Below, piece by piece: positions 10,430-23,600 of a stretch of DNA of 64,000 nt; position 1 is the stretch's first letter; each line of letters opens with the position of its first letter. The position numbers and the translations under genes were made by a program. The stretch covers positions 1-64,000 of the forward strand of contig JAODTK010005805.1 of assembly GCA_026419785.1 (NCBI GenBank), given 5' to 3'. The stretch comes from Sclerodactyla briareus. Taxonomy: Eukaryota; Echinodermata; Holothuroidea; Dendrochirotida; Sclerodactylidae. Below the pieces are notes generated by a model. The model did no database searches and was not told where the DNA came from. It saw only the letters and a list, made by a program, of their open reading frames with translations.

Positions 10430-13200
10430 ACCAATTGCGCCATGTGTTCTGCGAGGAGGTGCATTCGACAGTCATCACATCCCAACACAAATGTCCCGAC
10501 CTGCCTCCCAGACTAACCATGAGACAGATACAAACACCACTATATTCTTATGATGGATTGTCGTAAAAGCTGCTGCGTTGGGTTTCCGTTGTCATTTTGC
10601 ACCTCCCACGATAGAGGCAACGAGTGTTTCCAATAGGAGGCTGTGAGCATAAGGTGGATCTGTAGAAGATGGAAAGTTTTGCTCAACCTTGTGCGGCCAA
10701 CCCTGCGTGGAGGCTTTTCTGGGAGCTGCACGCCCGTCCTTGAAGTGGCAAAGACCTCCTCCTTACGATGGCTGGCACATTGATCATTTGCTGTGGTAAC
10801 AGGTAACCGTGAATGAATGGTAGACTCCTGAACGATCACTTCAAAATGGTTTTGTTCCTGATTTTCCTGAGGAAGATTGCAACGAAACGAACATCGAGAA
10901 CTGTCAATGGATGTCAAGTAACATTATGTGAAACAATGGGAAGGATCGTATAGATATCGTATTCTATTATACCTAATATATATATATGTGAGAATATGCA
11001 TATTCATCTAGTGAGGATATAAGTTGGTCTTTCGTGAGAAGATAAGAACTGTCAACCGAAATGTAATATGGGTTTTACTAACTTCCTTACTTTTATATAG
11101 GTTTACCCCTAGTGCTCTTCTTCAATCAAAAGTATGACCACGGTAACTGTTTCCTCGTCAAACGACCTTCGAATTGCTGATTGTGGGTCTTGTGCCCTAT
11201 TCTGGTCGTGATTGGATGCCCTTCATTGTGAAGTGGCGAGGTTCGAGCCTTCATTCTGCTGTGGCTGATAGAAATAGAAAACTTTTCTTTTAAAAATATC
11301 CCTTCACTGTGATCTACACAGAAACAATAAGTTGGATGTCACAGGATGAAAGGCATCCGTGTTCTGACTCATTGAATATCTTGCAGCATTATAGTAACAG
11401 ATCTCCACATGCCAGGCTACAAAAACCACCCGGAGTTGGGGGGCTTCCCAAATATTACTGGGGGGGGGGGGGCTCATCGTTCTTGTGCTCACACAAAATG
11501 TTTGGCTCTCTAATCTTTGGACCCGTCCAACTTCCAGCAGGTGATTGCATCCTTGAGTGAATGTAGCGATGAGAATAATACCATCTTGAAGGTTGGAATG
11601 CCAGAAGGGCTAAAGTGCGGGAAGCCCAAACATCGAGTGGAGGTCCTGATAGGAGAGATTACATATGTGTGGGTAGTGACATAAACAAATAGCCTCATTT
11701 GTTTCCTATGGATTAGTCGTTTGATCTTGAGGGTACTAGACAATCAACTGCACTGCAAGCCTGCTGTTAAGACAAGGTTAATACTACAGATTCATGTTAG
11801 TTATTTGCACAGATGCACAACAGTGCATTATGTGGCGTGTCTCATTGTATTTTTATGGAAGTCATGAATGTTAATCTGGCTAAAAGATGAAGTTAGAACA
11901 TGGAAATCCGAACAGCATCTACTGGGGGGAATGTCTATTTGGTCGGTTATTTACAAAGCCTCCAGCTCTAAAATGGAGGCCTATGCATCGGTGCATTGAG
12001 CTCAGCCTGAACTATGCCACAGAATTGGCAGTTTAATATATATTTATTGTTTATTCACATAGATTTCAAACTAACTGGTTTATTGATTTTTGGTGCCTAC
12101 ATATGCCCTTGCCACCAGCTATAAACGATATGTGGCATGCCTTCCCCCTTTCTGTAATACGGCAAGGGGGAGAGGTTGGGTGTGTCATGGAATGAAAGTG
12201 TTTGTGAATCATTATAATATTCCATCAATTCATTGAAATAATTGTAGTGATTAGCCGACAACCTCATTTTGGGGGTATGCTCCTTTGCCCCGATATCCAG
12301 TACTTTTAACTGATAAATCCCCACTTTCTCCACAGCCCTCTCCCCATTCCTCCCTGCCAACTGTTATGGTCTTGAGTCTAATAACACTCACAAATGTTAT
12401 GTTTCAGGGTATTACAAGTAGACCATGTATCAACCATGCAACACATTCATTTAATTTTACTTATATTAGTGAGTCACAATCGTGAGACATTGACTGTTCC
12501 AGTCCAGAGTGAACCATCCATTGTAGGTATGAGGTGAACTCATTACTCACGAACGCATAGCTGTATTAAGTATGTTTTAATCATTAGGTCTCCCATTTCT
12601 TGGGAGGGAGCATTTCACTTCCTGGTCAGGACCGTACATTCCTGGGCAACCTCAACTCAAACATTTTGTTCCAACGGCAAAGTTTGGTGAGATTCATTGT
12701 CCCCTCAGACCACCACTTTTTTGGACATCACCCACCCTCTTTCTGATTTCAACTGTACAGGAAATGGTCCTGCGGGCAAGGGCTATACAACAGGTCTTTT
12801 TCCTAACAACCCACCCAAATGCTCAGTGCTAGTTTTGGACCCCCCCCCCCCCCCCTCGCTCCCAACATGTGGTTGCAACTCTCGACCATCGGACATGTCT
12901 CTCAACTGTTTCATTGTACATAACCATTTTTCTGCAATGTGAAGTGAACTCACTTGAATTGGGGATAGTGTGTCAAGTGGTCCCCAGAATTTCCCCCAGA
13001 TTTTCAGCTAGGGACGTTTAAAAACCATCATTGGATCGCATTGATTAGGCTATTTTATTTCATATTATAGTCATGATTGGTACTTCCCTAACTTCTGTTC
13101 TCCTGTTAATAATAATATTGTGTATGTTGACTCTGGAATTGTTTATATTCAAAAATACTATCAAATATTGCTCAAATGTAGTAAATTTTGCCCATGTTTC
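10430..13200. other. intergenic, nothing firm identified
   Basis: No supported exons. A plus-strand B-box-like word (GGTTCGAGCC) at about 11241-11250 hints at another decayed tRNA-derived element. G/C runs occur at 11459-11472 and 12839-12856. Frames at 10540-10917 (minus) and 12697-12942 (plus) lack support, and the latter is a proline run read from poly-C. Confidence 0.4.
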
Positions 13201-13204
13201 AGTT

Positions 13205-13330
13205 TTTTGTCTCACCTGAATGAAATTCATGAGAAGACTTAGGTGGTCACTATGGCGTGCGCGTGGTGTGTGTGTGCGCGCGCCTACGTGTGTGTATTCG
13301 TTTGTAACAGGTGTGAACCGAGGACGTTCG
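13205..13330 (+). repeat. R1 fragment with (GT)/(GC) tract
   Basis: It starts with the R1 word TTTTTGTCTCACC followed by 'ggtcactatggcgtg'. It then runs into a GT- and GC-rich tract at about 13255-13300, and the rest of R1 is not obvious. Confidence 0.5.
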
Positions 13331-13789
13331 TCTGACTTTCCACCGTGTAACCGAGTACACACCTTTAATCGGGGACAGCCTCGTTGCACTATAATCTAGG
13401 GTGATTGCAATCAAAGTCAAAATGCATATAACAAATCGCCGGTTTAGGGGAGCTATCGTCAAGCCTTGTGTTCCCCCCCGTTGGATAATAAAATACATGT
13501 TAGTGTGTCCACGGTTGCAGGTGTGTCCGCGGTTCCATAGTGTACAGCATAAACACTTTGTCCTCGATTGCATAGTTTGAACCACATACCGTCCTCGTTT
13601 GCCCCGGTCATTACATGTGTGTTGGTGGTTTGCGTGTGTGTGTGTCACAGCTTCCTGGTCGCAGATATCGTTTTAACAGTTAAAGTTGCAATTGGCAACA
13701 AATTTTCAGGGTAGCTTAGGGGTTGGGTGAACATGATCTGTATTGGATATTTGGGCCAATCACTAATTTACGTACAGGTAATTAGCCTA

Positions 13790-14180
13790 TTTTTGTCTCG
13801 CCTGAATAAAATTCTGAAAGAGACTTAGTGCTCACTTTGGCATGTGTATGGTGTGGTTATGTCTCATTTTCTTGCTGCAGTATCGCTCACCAAACCGTTA
13901 GTGCCGATTATGATAGAAATTTTTGTGTGTATCACCGGGTCTGGGTGTACACGATCTGATCGATTTTGGGAGCAAATTCAGTAATTAAGTGGGTAATTAG
14001 TTTATTTTAGTTAATTTATTGTTTAAGCTCTTGTTAGCAATATCCACAAGAACCGTTGTGCTACAGTGATGTATTTTGGCATATAGGACCTGGGTGACAG
14101 GTCGATGACTGATTAGATTTTCCAGCCTAAAATTATGCAAGTAAGTGTTCTAATTTGCATAATTTTTGCAAATTTTTTTC
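13790..14180 (+). repeat. dispersed repeat family R1, copy 2
   Basis: Colinear with 4150-4570: 'tttttgtctcgcc', 'tgctcac', 'caccaaaccgttagt', 'acacgatctgat', 'caagaaccgtt.tg' and the terminal 'ctaatttgcataattt.tgcaaa' follow in the same order. Both copies end in the same AT-rich stretch, which suggests a defined 3' end. Confidence 0.6.
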
Positions 14181-14199
14181 AATTTGTCCGGATTTCCAT

Positions 14200-15570
14200 G
14201 ACACTTGGTGGAAAGTGGGTCTACCATGAGTTTTCCCGTAAACATTTAAAGTATAAGATCGGGTCACTGGAGGTCATTATGTGTCTAATATCTCTTTTGC
14301 AATTTTTTGAAAGTCTGTTGGATTTCCCACAAAACCTAGTAGATGTGATCCACCTTTGATCCTGATCATTTTGAATGTACAAGCCGGGGTCAATAGAGGG
14401 TCACTGTAATGTGCCTAATTTGCATAATTTAATCACATTACCAACTTTGTAGAATTTCGGCCAAACTCATTAGTAGGTCGCGTTAACATTTTCTGAATCT
14501 GATGGTTTGTTTCATAATTTGATTGAATTCCATCCTATATACCTACGGTTAGAATAAAAGCACCGAGGACTAGTCGACCATAGCTCCTGTGACAAAATTT
14601 TACTGCGTTATAAGCTCATTGTATGTGCCCAATTCATCAATTTATCCAATTTACAACTTGTAAGAATTTCCGCCAAACTCAGTAGGGTATGGCCCGTTTA
14701 ACATTTTACATCTTGAATGTGATGGTTTTGATGTTCAGAATTCGATTGAATTCCATGTATAATAGCTTCGGTTAGAATAAAGAACACACCGAGAAGAAGA
14801 AAAAGGCCATTAAGGGACTTTTGTAATTAAGAGTAAAAGAGATTTGTGCAAATCATATTTCGACTAAATTCAGCTTCTGAACATGTTCAATCGACCTTAC
14901 AAAAATCTTAAACGGGTTAGGCTCATATTTGGATAAGTGGTCCCCATGATGAGGTCAAGAACCCTTGTTATACGGTCGGGTCCGATGTCACTGCAGGCCA
15001 AGTCAGAGAATCCTTGTAAACCTAAGAAATCAAGCCGCTTGGTCTGATCCCGTTGGAATTAGGTTTTGTGGTCATGTGCTTTTCTTTCAAAGCAAAGGTA
15101 CCCTGGGTAGGAGTTGTGGACAGTATATTTTAGTAATCCAATTGCAGCTCCGCCACATATAACTTGACCCCCAGACTTAGCCGTATGAAGCCCTAGACGT
15201 GTTTGGGTCCCCAGGATGAACTACTTGCGTGGCATTATTTTGGGTCATGTTGAGCTGTCAACAGTGCCGAATTGGGATCCTTGTAAAAGTTCAGAATGGC
15301 TTGATCTGATTATTGTTTGAAATTCATGGTGTAACTTTTCTTATGAGAGTACAGGAACCCTATGCTTGTCATATAGCGCGTCTTTTTTCGTGAAACTGGG
15401 AATTTGTTCGGACATGTCCTATATGCCCTAATGAGCGGTAACATATTCTCATTAGTCCTTTGTGACTGGCCATATGTTGCGGAAGGAGTTAGGAATCACT
15501 AAGCTAACCTCTTGGCTTTCTGGCTTTTGAGATCGGGTCATCACTTTTGTAAAGACTCTCAGTTCCCCAA
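14200..15570. repeat. diverged tandem-like repeats, R1/R4 type
   Basis: The stretch keeps returning to similar sentences: 'gaatttc.gccaaactca.tag', 'attgaattccat', 'ggttagaataaa' and 'tggtccccatgatgag'. These recur roughly every 200-300 bp near 14440-14560, 14650-14790 and 14930-15300. No reading frame is kept. It resembles the family at 55.8-56.7 kb but is older. Confidence 0.4.
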
Positions 15571-15575
15571 GAGAA

Positions 15576-15668
15576 TCGATCGATCGATCGTATCTCTCTA
15601 TCTATATATATATATAGATATATATATATCTATATTATAATATATAATATATATATATATCTCTATCT
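15576..15668. repeat. (GATC)n then (TA)n microsatellite
   Basis: Four GATC repeats followed by an interrupted, self-complementary AT tract that could extrude as a cruciform. It separates two blocks of diverged repeats. Confidence 0.9.
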
Positions 15669-15689
15669 TACTCTACCCATTGTGTCAAC

Positions 15690-17700
15690 AATTGCCTTTT
15701 ATGCCTCCAACAGTCATTCTGTAATGGATGTCGACCAAACTTGGACACAATGATTTATTGACCCATGGGAACTGTTGACCATTGTCCAGGTCAAATGTCT
15801 TAAAGAGGCATATGTCCATTATGTTAAAATCTGTAACCTACACTGGTTCACAGTGCTGATGTTCGTCATATTGATGGTCTAACCCCGTAGAACCTTCGTC
15901 GTTTTCAGGAATGTTAGTCAAAGTCCCACTGGCCATTTTTCATGAATTTCACACGATGGCACTTGAAGTACATCTGCTCCCACAAGCTTCAATTGAATTT
16001 TTCTTGACAGTTAAATGATGCTCCCTAGATAGAAGGACCATAGGTGTTCGGAAATTTTGGAACCCAGGTTCCAAGTTGGGCCCTTGGTCCGTTATATGAA
16101 ATCGCTAAATATTGTCTCAAACCTCCTACAAATCCGGTTCCGCAGTTGTGATATTTAGACCTCATAGTCTGGTCTAATTAGCCGTACATTCAAGGTGCCC
16201 AGGGATTCCGGACCCAAGGCCTAGTGGGGGCCCTGCGGCCCTTCCATTGGGAATGTCTTGACTGCTAAGACACTTCATCCATAGGAAATCAAAAGTCGAA
16301 ATCGGGGCACATAGGCCATTGTTTGAAACTGCCTTCTTGGCCTGATGATCTCGAATATTTAACACATAATTGTACATTCGTCCGGTACATTTGTGTCTGT
16401 TTGAGCTACAGCACCATTGATAGCACTCTTGTATACAAGACTATCACTAGCCCGGAGGTTTTTGCTGGTGTCTGGCAGCCACGCTTTGTATATCGATGTG
16501 CCCCCCCCCCCCCTCACCTTCCCCCTCAAGTAGCATTCTTCCATTCGTGAATCTTGATTGTTCTTGGAACTATAGTTTGTCGGGGGAGGAACTATCGTGA
16601 ACTATGGGAACTGTACATACGCAGACCAGCAGGTAATGTCAGAATTTACACAATTTTCTTATCTCATGGCGTGCCACGCCCCACTACTTTCCTGGTGGGT
16701 TCGGCATCTTTGATTGAACATATCCTCGTTGTTTCTGACTCCAAAAACTTCGTAGCCAACTTGGTTTCAATATGTGAACGCTAATCTTACACTTAGCAAT
16801 GAAACATGCTAAAATATAATAACGAAACATTGGATTAGGATATGAAAAGAATGAGTCACTTAGAATCGTTAAACCTTTGTGAAGTCTAAACCAAGGAACT
16901 AGCGAATGAATAATAAAACTAATATGAATATCAGATGATGAAACTAAAGTCTGTACATTTCATTCAATCGTTGGGGAAACCATAATCTACACAAGCGCAT
17001 TTATAAACGGAGGTTTTCATATCTCCTCGTTAATTCAACATGTTTCAGAGTTGCCTAAAAGTGTCCAATTCTGCATGAAGTACACTATGATTGGTAATAC
17101 TTCTTTGTACTATTAGAATCTAGCAGGGGGCGCCCCTCGTTAAATGCAGAGACAATCAATGTTTAGCCACATTGAGGCCTTCAACTGTCCCGCAATGTGC
17201 CCATAGAATTTTGTCTGTTCCATTTAAAAAGTGGTCGAACTGGGCGTCGCCGGGGACTGGGCGTGCGAACATATACGCACTCGAACTTTCATTAGCTCCA
17301 CAATCCCCTACTTAATCTTTCTGGGTTTTTAAAAGCTGCCTGCCTATACATATCTTGTAATGTGGTCTCATCGTCCTGCATTTCCCCGATTGGTAAGACA
17401 ATTAGGTCATTAAAAATTGTAAAACGCAACCGATGTCCTGATGGGTAAGATGACTGAATTACACTCGGTGTAATGCTTGTGGAAAAATTGACACTATCGC
17501 ATGCAAACATAAAAGGACATTTCACCCACTAGCACATCCAGGCAATTTCCAGGTTGTTATTCCTCTCCTGACACGATGTCCTACTTTTGTCCTCAAATTC
17601 CTGATCACTTCATTTACCTCCCAGCCGCCGCATAAATGCACCCACTTCAGAAGAGAAAGAAAACATCACCCCAATAAAAAGGTGAATCGTGGGGCAGATT
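15690..17700. other. intergenic, no supported gene
   Basis: 15690-16180 reads like more diverged low-complexity family sequence. The plus frame at 16554-16784 contains a CAG|GTAATG donor at about 16632, and the segment before it reads RNYRELWELYIRRPA, but the upstream acceptor is poor, so I do not call an exon. A C run sits at 16500-16513. Confidence 0.35.
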
Positions 17701-17823
17701 TAACCAGCGTCGTGAGCGTTTGAAAGAGTTTTGTCGTATCTTGAAGCATGGCAGGCGGGACTATTCGTGATCGTTAGTATACTGGCAGCGGCTGTCAACG
17801 GGGGGCGAGCAACGTGGGGGTTG

Positions 17824-17876
17824 TGGTGGTGTGTGTGTGGTGTGGGTGTGTGTGCGTGTGGTTGGGTGTGTGTGTA
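17824..17876. repeat. GT-rich low-complexity tract
   Basis: A run of GTGTG and GGTG words on the plus strand. The overlapping frames on both strands are products of this tract. Confidence 0.8.
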
Positions 17877-17899
17877 TTTTAGAGAGATGGATGTATGGA

Positions 17900-18650
17900 C
17901 ACGCCTCACCGGTAGCAAGATTTCTCCGAGAACGTTAGACTGATTTCGATTAAATTGATATTACATCGGGGGGAAACACGATCTGATTAAAATTTGAGGC
18001 AACGGAAGTTCACTACATGCATTTTACTGTTGGAGCGCGTATCAAGATTACGACATACCGTAGAAGCTATGATGATGTGGTTTGGCACATTCGTTCTGGA
18101 TATTAGGTAGATGAACTTAATAAATGTGGGGCATATGCTGATATAAGCAGTCTGATTCTCATAAGTGACGAGAATATCAAGTTTTTCGGATATTCAGGAA
18201 ATTGGTGAATCTAGTATACCCTTGCATGGCACCCCAAAGTTTCAACATTTACATTCGGAGTCATAGGGTCATTAATGGGCCAAATTGGTTAATCATGCGA
18301 AAAATTCTGGAGTTTGTTAAATTTCCATGAAACTATGGGTAGATCTACCTTTATTCCCCAAAATTGTAACATAGTCCGGGCTCGCGGAGGTCATCGAGGG
18401 TTTAATTTGCAGGACTATGCAAATTCGTCAGTTTGTAGGATTTGGCATGAAACGTATTGAGCGCAGTCCCCCATGGTCGGTGCATGAGATATTCAAATTA
18501 GATAATTGGTTAAACTGGAAGTCAAATGATGTGTTCTAATGGCATAATTATATCAATATAATCACATTTCCGAAAAACTTGGAAAATGTCATACTCGGTC
18601 AATTTGAAATTGGGACTGGTCATGATAGCGCACTTGTAGGTAAAAATGTA
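17900..18650 (+). repeat. probable diverged R1-type repeat
   Basis: It shares phrases with the R1 copies ('cacgatctgatta', 'accgtagaagctatgatg.tg.tttggca', 'aatttgca...tgcaaatt') in similar order, but with much more divergence. No coding support. Confidence 0.35.
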
Positions 18651-18730
18651 GGGGCTATGCCCACCTATTTCACAACGCTTTTAGATTCAGTTGTTTAGAT
18701 TAATTCCTAAATGGCTATTTTCTCTCTCAG

Positions 18731-18846
18731 GTAAGGTAAGAAACATACTTAAACGCTTCAACAAAAAACAAGGCTTCGAGCGAGGAGGAAAAGCAAAACT
18801 AGCGGTTCGAGAACCCCACGTGTTTGTTGTCATACTTAATCAATAG
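18731..18846 (+). CDS. weak candidate exon
   Basis: A strong acceptor, TTTTCTCTCTCAG, ends at 18730. In phase 2 the following 37 codons are open and end at TAG 18844-18846. The peptide is basic, including KVRNILKRFNKKQGF and later REPHVFVVILNQ. A CAC|GTGTTT donor lies at about 18819/18820. The same acceptor is followed directly by GTAAGGTAAG, which looks like a donor, so splicing signals alone are ambiguous. Nothing nearby supports a gene and I do not recognise the peptide. Confidence 0.18.
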
Positions 18847-19289
18847 CATCAGCAAACAAACTTCTAAACTTCTTTCAACATAACCTGATAACTGAGCTCC
18901 GATTGTGTATTCAGTGAACAGACTAGTTTATATCAGTTTCACGCAGTGGCCCTTATAAATAGGGCGAAGCTAATGCGAGCAAGGGATCACATGGCTCTAT
19001 CGCCCTCATGGCCTCCACAATACGTCGATCACCATTAACCCACCAATCACCCAAAATGAATATGAGAGTCCGATAGTTCTTCAATCCAGTTCTAATAGTA
19101 TATGTCGGACACGATGAAGGGGACTATAGCAACCTAGCCGAAAAAGATGGAAAACAATAGGCTGGCACATAATTATGTAGAGAACTGCGGTGCGAACAAA
19201 TCGGACTATCCGGTCATTGCAGATTGCGCCTCCGGTGGCTATGGCGGTCATGCCCATTGAAGAATATTATGCAGTCATACATAAGAACC

Positions 19290-19800
19290 TGGACATGTGT
19301 AGGCGGGTGAACCGCCCACGTGTACATCCCCGCTATTAGCAATCATTGGGAAGAAGTATCTACCACCCCCATAAAGACCTCATCACCAAGTTACAGGGAA
19401 AGTCACCATAATTATGCAAATTTGATCCCCTGTGACCTTAAAATGGCCTTTAACTTTGATAGGAACATATTTGTAGCCCCCAGTAACCAAGTTTCGTTTC
19501 AATCTGACAGAGTTTGGAAAAATCGCAAAATTGTACAAATTTGGACCGATGGACTTGAAATGACCTCCACATTTTCGGGAATAAACTATAGTCCTACCCA
19601 CCAAGTTCGTTCAAATCCGAATTACCTGAAAAATTTCGCGTGTAATTTTATGCAAATTGGCCCGGCCCCAGCATTGCAGTTGATGCCCACTTTCAGAACT
19701 GATCCGAGATTCGCATGTGTACCAAGATGTTTTAGAACAATCAGATGAAGCGTTAAAGAGTTCTTGCGCTAACGTCTGAAGTTTCGGCGGCGGCGGAAGC
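19290..19800 (+). repeat. dispersed family R3 with conserved lead motif, copy 1
   Basis: A lead motif (GCGGGTGAACCGCC, then ACGTGTACATCCCC) at 19303-19331 is followed by several imperfect units of the type 'accaagtt.cgttc/tcaat..gaca', with 'atgcaaattt', 'tgacctt' and 'ttcgggaa' words. The same lead motif occurs at 31167-31195 and 63262-63289, and the units recur strongly at 63430-63990. The 142-aa frame here is a translation of the repeat. Class unknown. Confidence 0.6.
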
Positions 19801-22640
19801 CTGGGGACGGCTGGTGGGGAGTACTGATATGAGACCCAGGCGGAACTGCTGTGCCAAGAATGACAGGACCAGCCTTATTTTAAGGTAGCGGAGTATCTGA
19901 ACCTTCCACTAATCATTTCAATTAGTGAAAGCAAGTAACGTGTAGGCTATGGGGCTAACCTTGACGCCTTTCACTGAAGACGGTATCATCGTTTCTCGTA
20001 GCAACTGGCGGAAAAATGACGTCGACGTTTGCATGACGTAACGATGGGCAATCAAACTTGATGCCATGCGATATCGAACGGATATCGGCACCCAATCAAT
20101 GATAGCCATGTCAATGTAAAATTAGTCACGATATACCGGGAAAGGGACGCGTGACATGATTTTCGACGGGCACCGTCCAGAATCGTCGATTTGGCGAGAC
20201 GACAATGATATTCTTAGTTCAAAAGGACCAGATGAATCGGCTAAGACGACATCAGATGCAAAAGAACCTGACCACGTGGGTGCGTCGTGAATCAGGTTAG
20301 TAGGGCTCTTTAAACTGAGGATAGCCAAGGAGTACAAGGTGTTGGTCTTTTCTAATCGATTAGGGCAACATTCAACACAAAATTGCAGGGCCTCCCCTCT
20401 TGACAACTCTACTTTATCTTCCCCCTCTGACGGGCAAGAACGGTTGATGGTTTGTATCTGCTTTATTACCTCCCCAACACACAGGCTATTACACTTGGTT
20501 AATGGATTGAATCAACACAGCAGCACAACGTGGCGATGCGGTTCAGGAGTAAACTCCCAATAAATCTCTTTTGTTTGCGTCGTTAATGCGCGTTCGTTAA
20601 TCAGTTGTGAAGAAAAAACCCATATTTTCTTAATTATTATGTATTATTAGTATTATATATTTTATATTATTGATTATTATTATGAGTATTATTATTTTAT
20701 CATCGTCGCGTCGTCGTCTAACAGCCAGGGAATACGAACAGCTTAGGTTCAAGTTACAGGCCACTACTAATGACACGATGCCTGCACGAGATTTGTCTGG
20801 GGGGGGGGGGGGTTAAGTCGTAACCCAAAGGGGAGTGCGCCCCCATAAATGGTCTCACTCTATTGGGAAGTACATTTATGGGCCCCTAGACACTTTTAAG
20901 TAAGTGAGTCTTATAGTTTGTTGTTCAGGTTGAATAAGTGTGTGTGCAGTTGAACAGTTTCTGTGTGTTGTTTTGGTGTAGACCAAGGGTCAAAATTTTG
21001 AGGAATAAAAAAAATAAAAAAAATAAAAAAAATAAAATCATTAATTTTTAACCATTTTTTTAGCTTGTTAACATACACAAATCCATTCCATGTGTGTACT
21101 GATTAGTTTCATGCATACATCAAGAAATAAACTCCCATTAGTGTTTATTGATTTCATACCGGGTATTTTAGGTCGTCTTAATCCATCTTGAAAAGAGTAC
21201 TGATTTTCAACATTCCAGGCCATACTACTTAGCCCATAGTACAAGTGAAGTCCATACAAGTGTCAAATAGGTCAGTATTGCACGAATTCACGGTGTCACT
21301 GTCAGTTGGTGGGGAGGGTTGGGTGGGGGAGCAAGTACCCCGACGGGAGTGGTCCAGGACTGATCAAGATGTCGAGTATCACCCCTACCCCCTACGTCAA
21401 CACGCATTGTCTATGGTTTTGTTGTGTTGTATGTTGCTGTCAGGCAAAACAGTGGTAGGACTGCGGGTGGAGAGTCCTCCCAACAGAATTGTAACATTGA
21501 TCCTTCCAAGGGAAATTCCAAAGAATCCATAAGACTTGTACAGCCTATGCTACGGTTGTATAGTTTTTTTAAGAATGAAGGTGATGTATATATGATCCTA
21601 AACTTTAAGCGAAGAATAGATATAAGGCGCGCGAATTTTCAGCTGCAATATACGAATTTTCACCAGGCCTATAGGTGGAAATAAAATACTGTCGGCACTC
21701 GTTGGGTGTGTAAATTTAGCATATACCCTGTCGGGTACAGACAAAATGAGAAATATTGCACGGACGGGGGGAGGGGGGGCATGCCAGCTTCCACCACGCT
21801 GGCGCAGCCACTATTGTGCACTTACCATAGGCTCATATCCACAGCCCATGCATAGCATCTGAACAGGATTAAGACTTAGCCAAGGTGCTGGGTTGTGGAA
21901 TTCGTTTCAGGTGCGATATAGACCAACGTGTAGTCCTCTGTGTAATCGTTCATTCCATTAAATATTTTTGTTAAATGAGAGTCCATTGGTAAGTACAGGT
22001 AGTGTGTTTCACTCTACGTAGAATTGATCCAGTCATTCGTGTGCTGAGATACTGTTAATCGTATTCCTAGGATACCCTCTCGTCGCCTACACCTCCACTA
22101 AGTACCAACTAACTCATTTACATACATTCCAACAAACTCTCATTCAGCTCTCCACCTCCTACCACACTCACTATGCTCCCCTGATCTATATATTTTAAGG
22201 GGCAGAGTACTGATAAGGGTGTAGTTTAATCCGCTTGCATCGACAGCACAATCCAGACACCCTAAAATGTGCTACTAGCCAACATGGCAAAAACTGCCAA
22301 ATGTTAGTGTGCATTCATATTTTTCGAAGAGGTAAACAAAATTATTGCGACAGGGTTGCGTTCTTGGCTTTTCTCGACAGTTAGTTCGGTTTGGACACCC
22401 TGTTCCTGTTTTCGACGCCTTGATCCCCCGGTTTTTTGGACATCCCTGTTCTTGTTTGATGCATTGATTTCCAAAATCCGATTGTCTGATTCATTCTGAG
22501 GATTTTGTTCCACTCCGCGACACCAGGACTGCGCGGATGTGTATCACACTTGCAAGGAGCACGGCAATACAATTGAAAATCCTGTTAAGGGGAGGTCATG
22601 GAGTATCCCAAGACGTACGGTCTCTGTTTTGGATAGGCTG
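19801..22640. other. intergenic, microsatellites only
   Basis: Holds an ATT-rich stretch (about 20635-20705), a G run at 20801-20812, an A-rich tract, and little else. At 20122-20406 both strands carry protein-like frames, but neither has a clear acceptor. G runs lie near 21765-21778. Confidence 0.4.
21005..21037. repeat. (A7T)n microsatellite
   Basis: Four runs of A separated by single T at an 8-9-bp period. Confidence 0.9.
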
Positions 22641-22775
22641 ATTCGCGTCAATGGGTTGATCATTCTTTGGAGGATTGAATTCTGTTTCCGATGGGGTTGG
22701 TTGATTCTTTTTTCGATGGGTTGATTCTGTTTTTCGAGGGTTGATTCTTTTTTCGATGGTTGATTCCAATTTGAT
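22640..22775 (+). repeat. minisatellite, about 22-24-bp unit
   Basis: About five imperfect units built around 'ttgattcttttttcgatggg' lie in tandem. Unit length varies by one or two bases and the T run changes length between units. Confidence 0.75.
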
Positions 22776-23329
22776 GATTGTGTTACGTTCGCGATCCCGT
22801 AGATGACTCGCCTTGAAATGGAGTGAAAATCATTTCGATGACCGATGTGCACGGGATCCAAGAACTGTAAGTGAGTAGGCATTGGTGCTTTTCTTTTGAG
22901 GGGGGGGGGGACTAAGAATAGAAATATATTCAATGAGATGATCCAACTATATGCGACGCTATACGACCATTTGTCGCAGCAGCGGCGTTAGGAGAGTTAG
23001 CATTGATGGTCGGTATCCTTAAAACTAAACGTGCAACCAACAATTCCGTTACACTAAGAGTGCAATCATTCCGGCGGGTATTGGTTCGGTGTTTTATGCT
23101 TAAAAAAGGCCAATATACGTGTCGGATTTTGGCCGGGGTCCTCGGAAATTTCATCGATTCAATCATGAAGAAGGCTCTGCCGTGAAGGGTATATTTCAAT
23201 GGACCCGGTCGGCCTCGACTCGTTTGCATATATATACAGCCCAAAATGAAAACGATGGAGCGCGCCATCTTATAGGGAAAAGGCTATTTGCATAAAATTG
23301 GGCCAAAAAGTGATTTGATTTCAGAAGCC

Positions 23330-23600
23330 AATTGAGGCTCATCCAGGCACCCCCCCTGGTCGTATCGAACTGCCATGAGCACCGGTGATAACTCCGCCTC
23401 TCTTCTCGTCATCGCCCCAGCTTATATTCGAGGGGAGGATTTACCAATCCCGACCTGCTCCCGGACCGCCATTTTACGTGACTGCTCACAGCCGACAGAC
23501 AAGAGTATTGCAAATATCCCGTAACATGAACCCATACCCAGCAAAGCCACTGCAATACAGCGGAACCAAAGTTGGGACCCTGGAGAGCCGATGCGCCCCT
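23330..23600 (-). mobile_element. SINE family S2, copy 1 (in unit A)
   Basis: It shares 'gaggctcatccag', 'cgtattga/cgaa', 'cgcctctcttctcg' and 'cctgctcccgg' with 56300-56580, and 'cgtgactgctcacagccg' with 60785-60802. The tRNA-like head seen at the right end of the later copies is not recognisable here, so this copy is probably truncated. The unit-B partner is 41470-41800. Confidence 0.6.

Noticed and set aside
16554-16784. Plus-strand frame with an internal CAG|GTAATG donor
   Set aside because: No adequate acceptor upstream and no neighbouring exon with matching phase.
19320-19748. 142-codon frame
   Set aside because: It coincides with an R3 repeat whose other copies do not keep the frame.
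20122-20406. Protein-like frames on both strands, including a plus frame with an acidic, Ser/Asp-rich peptide
   Set aside because: No acceptor with a pyrimidine tract. The plus frame stops before the GTTAGT donor, and two opposite frames cannot both be favoured.
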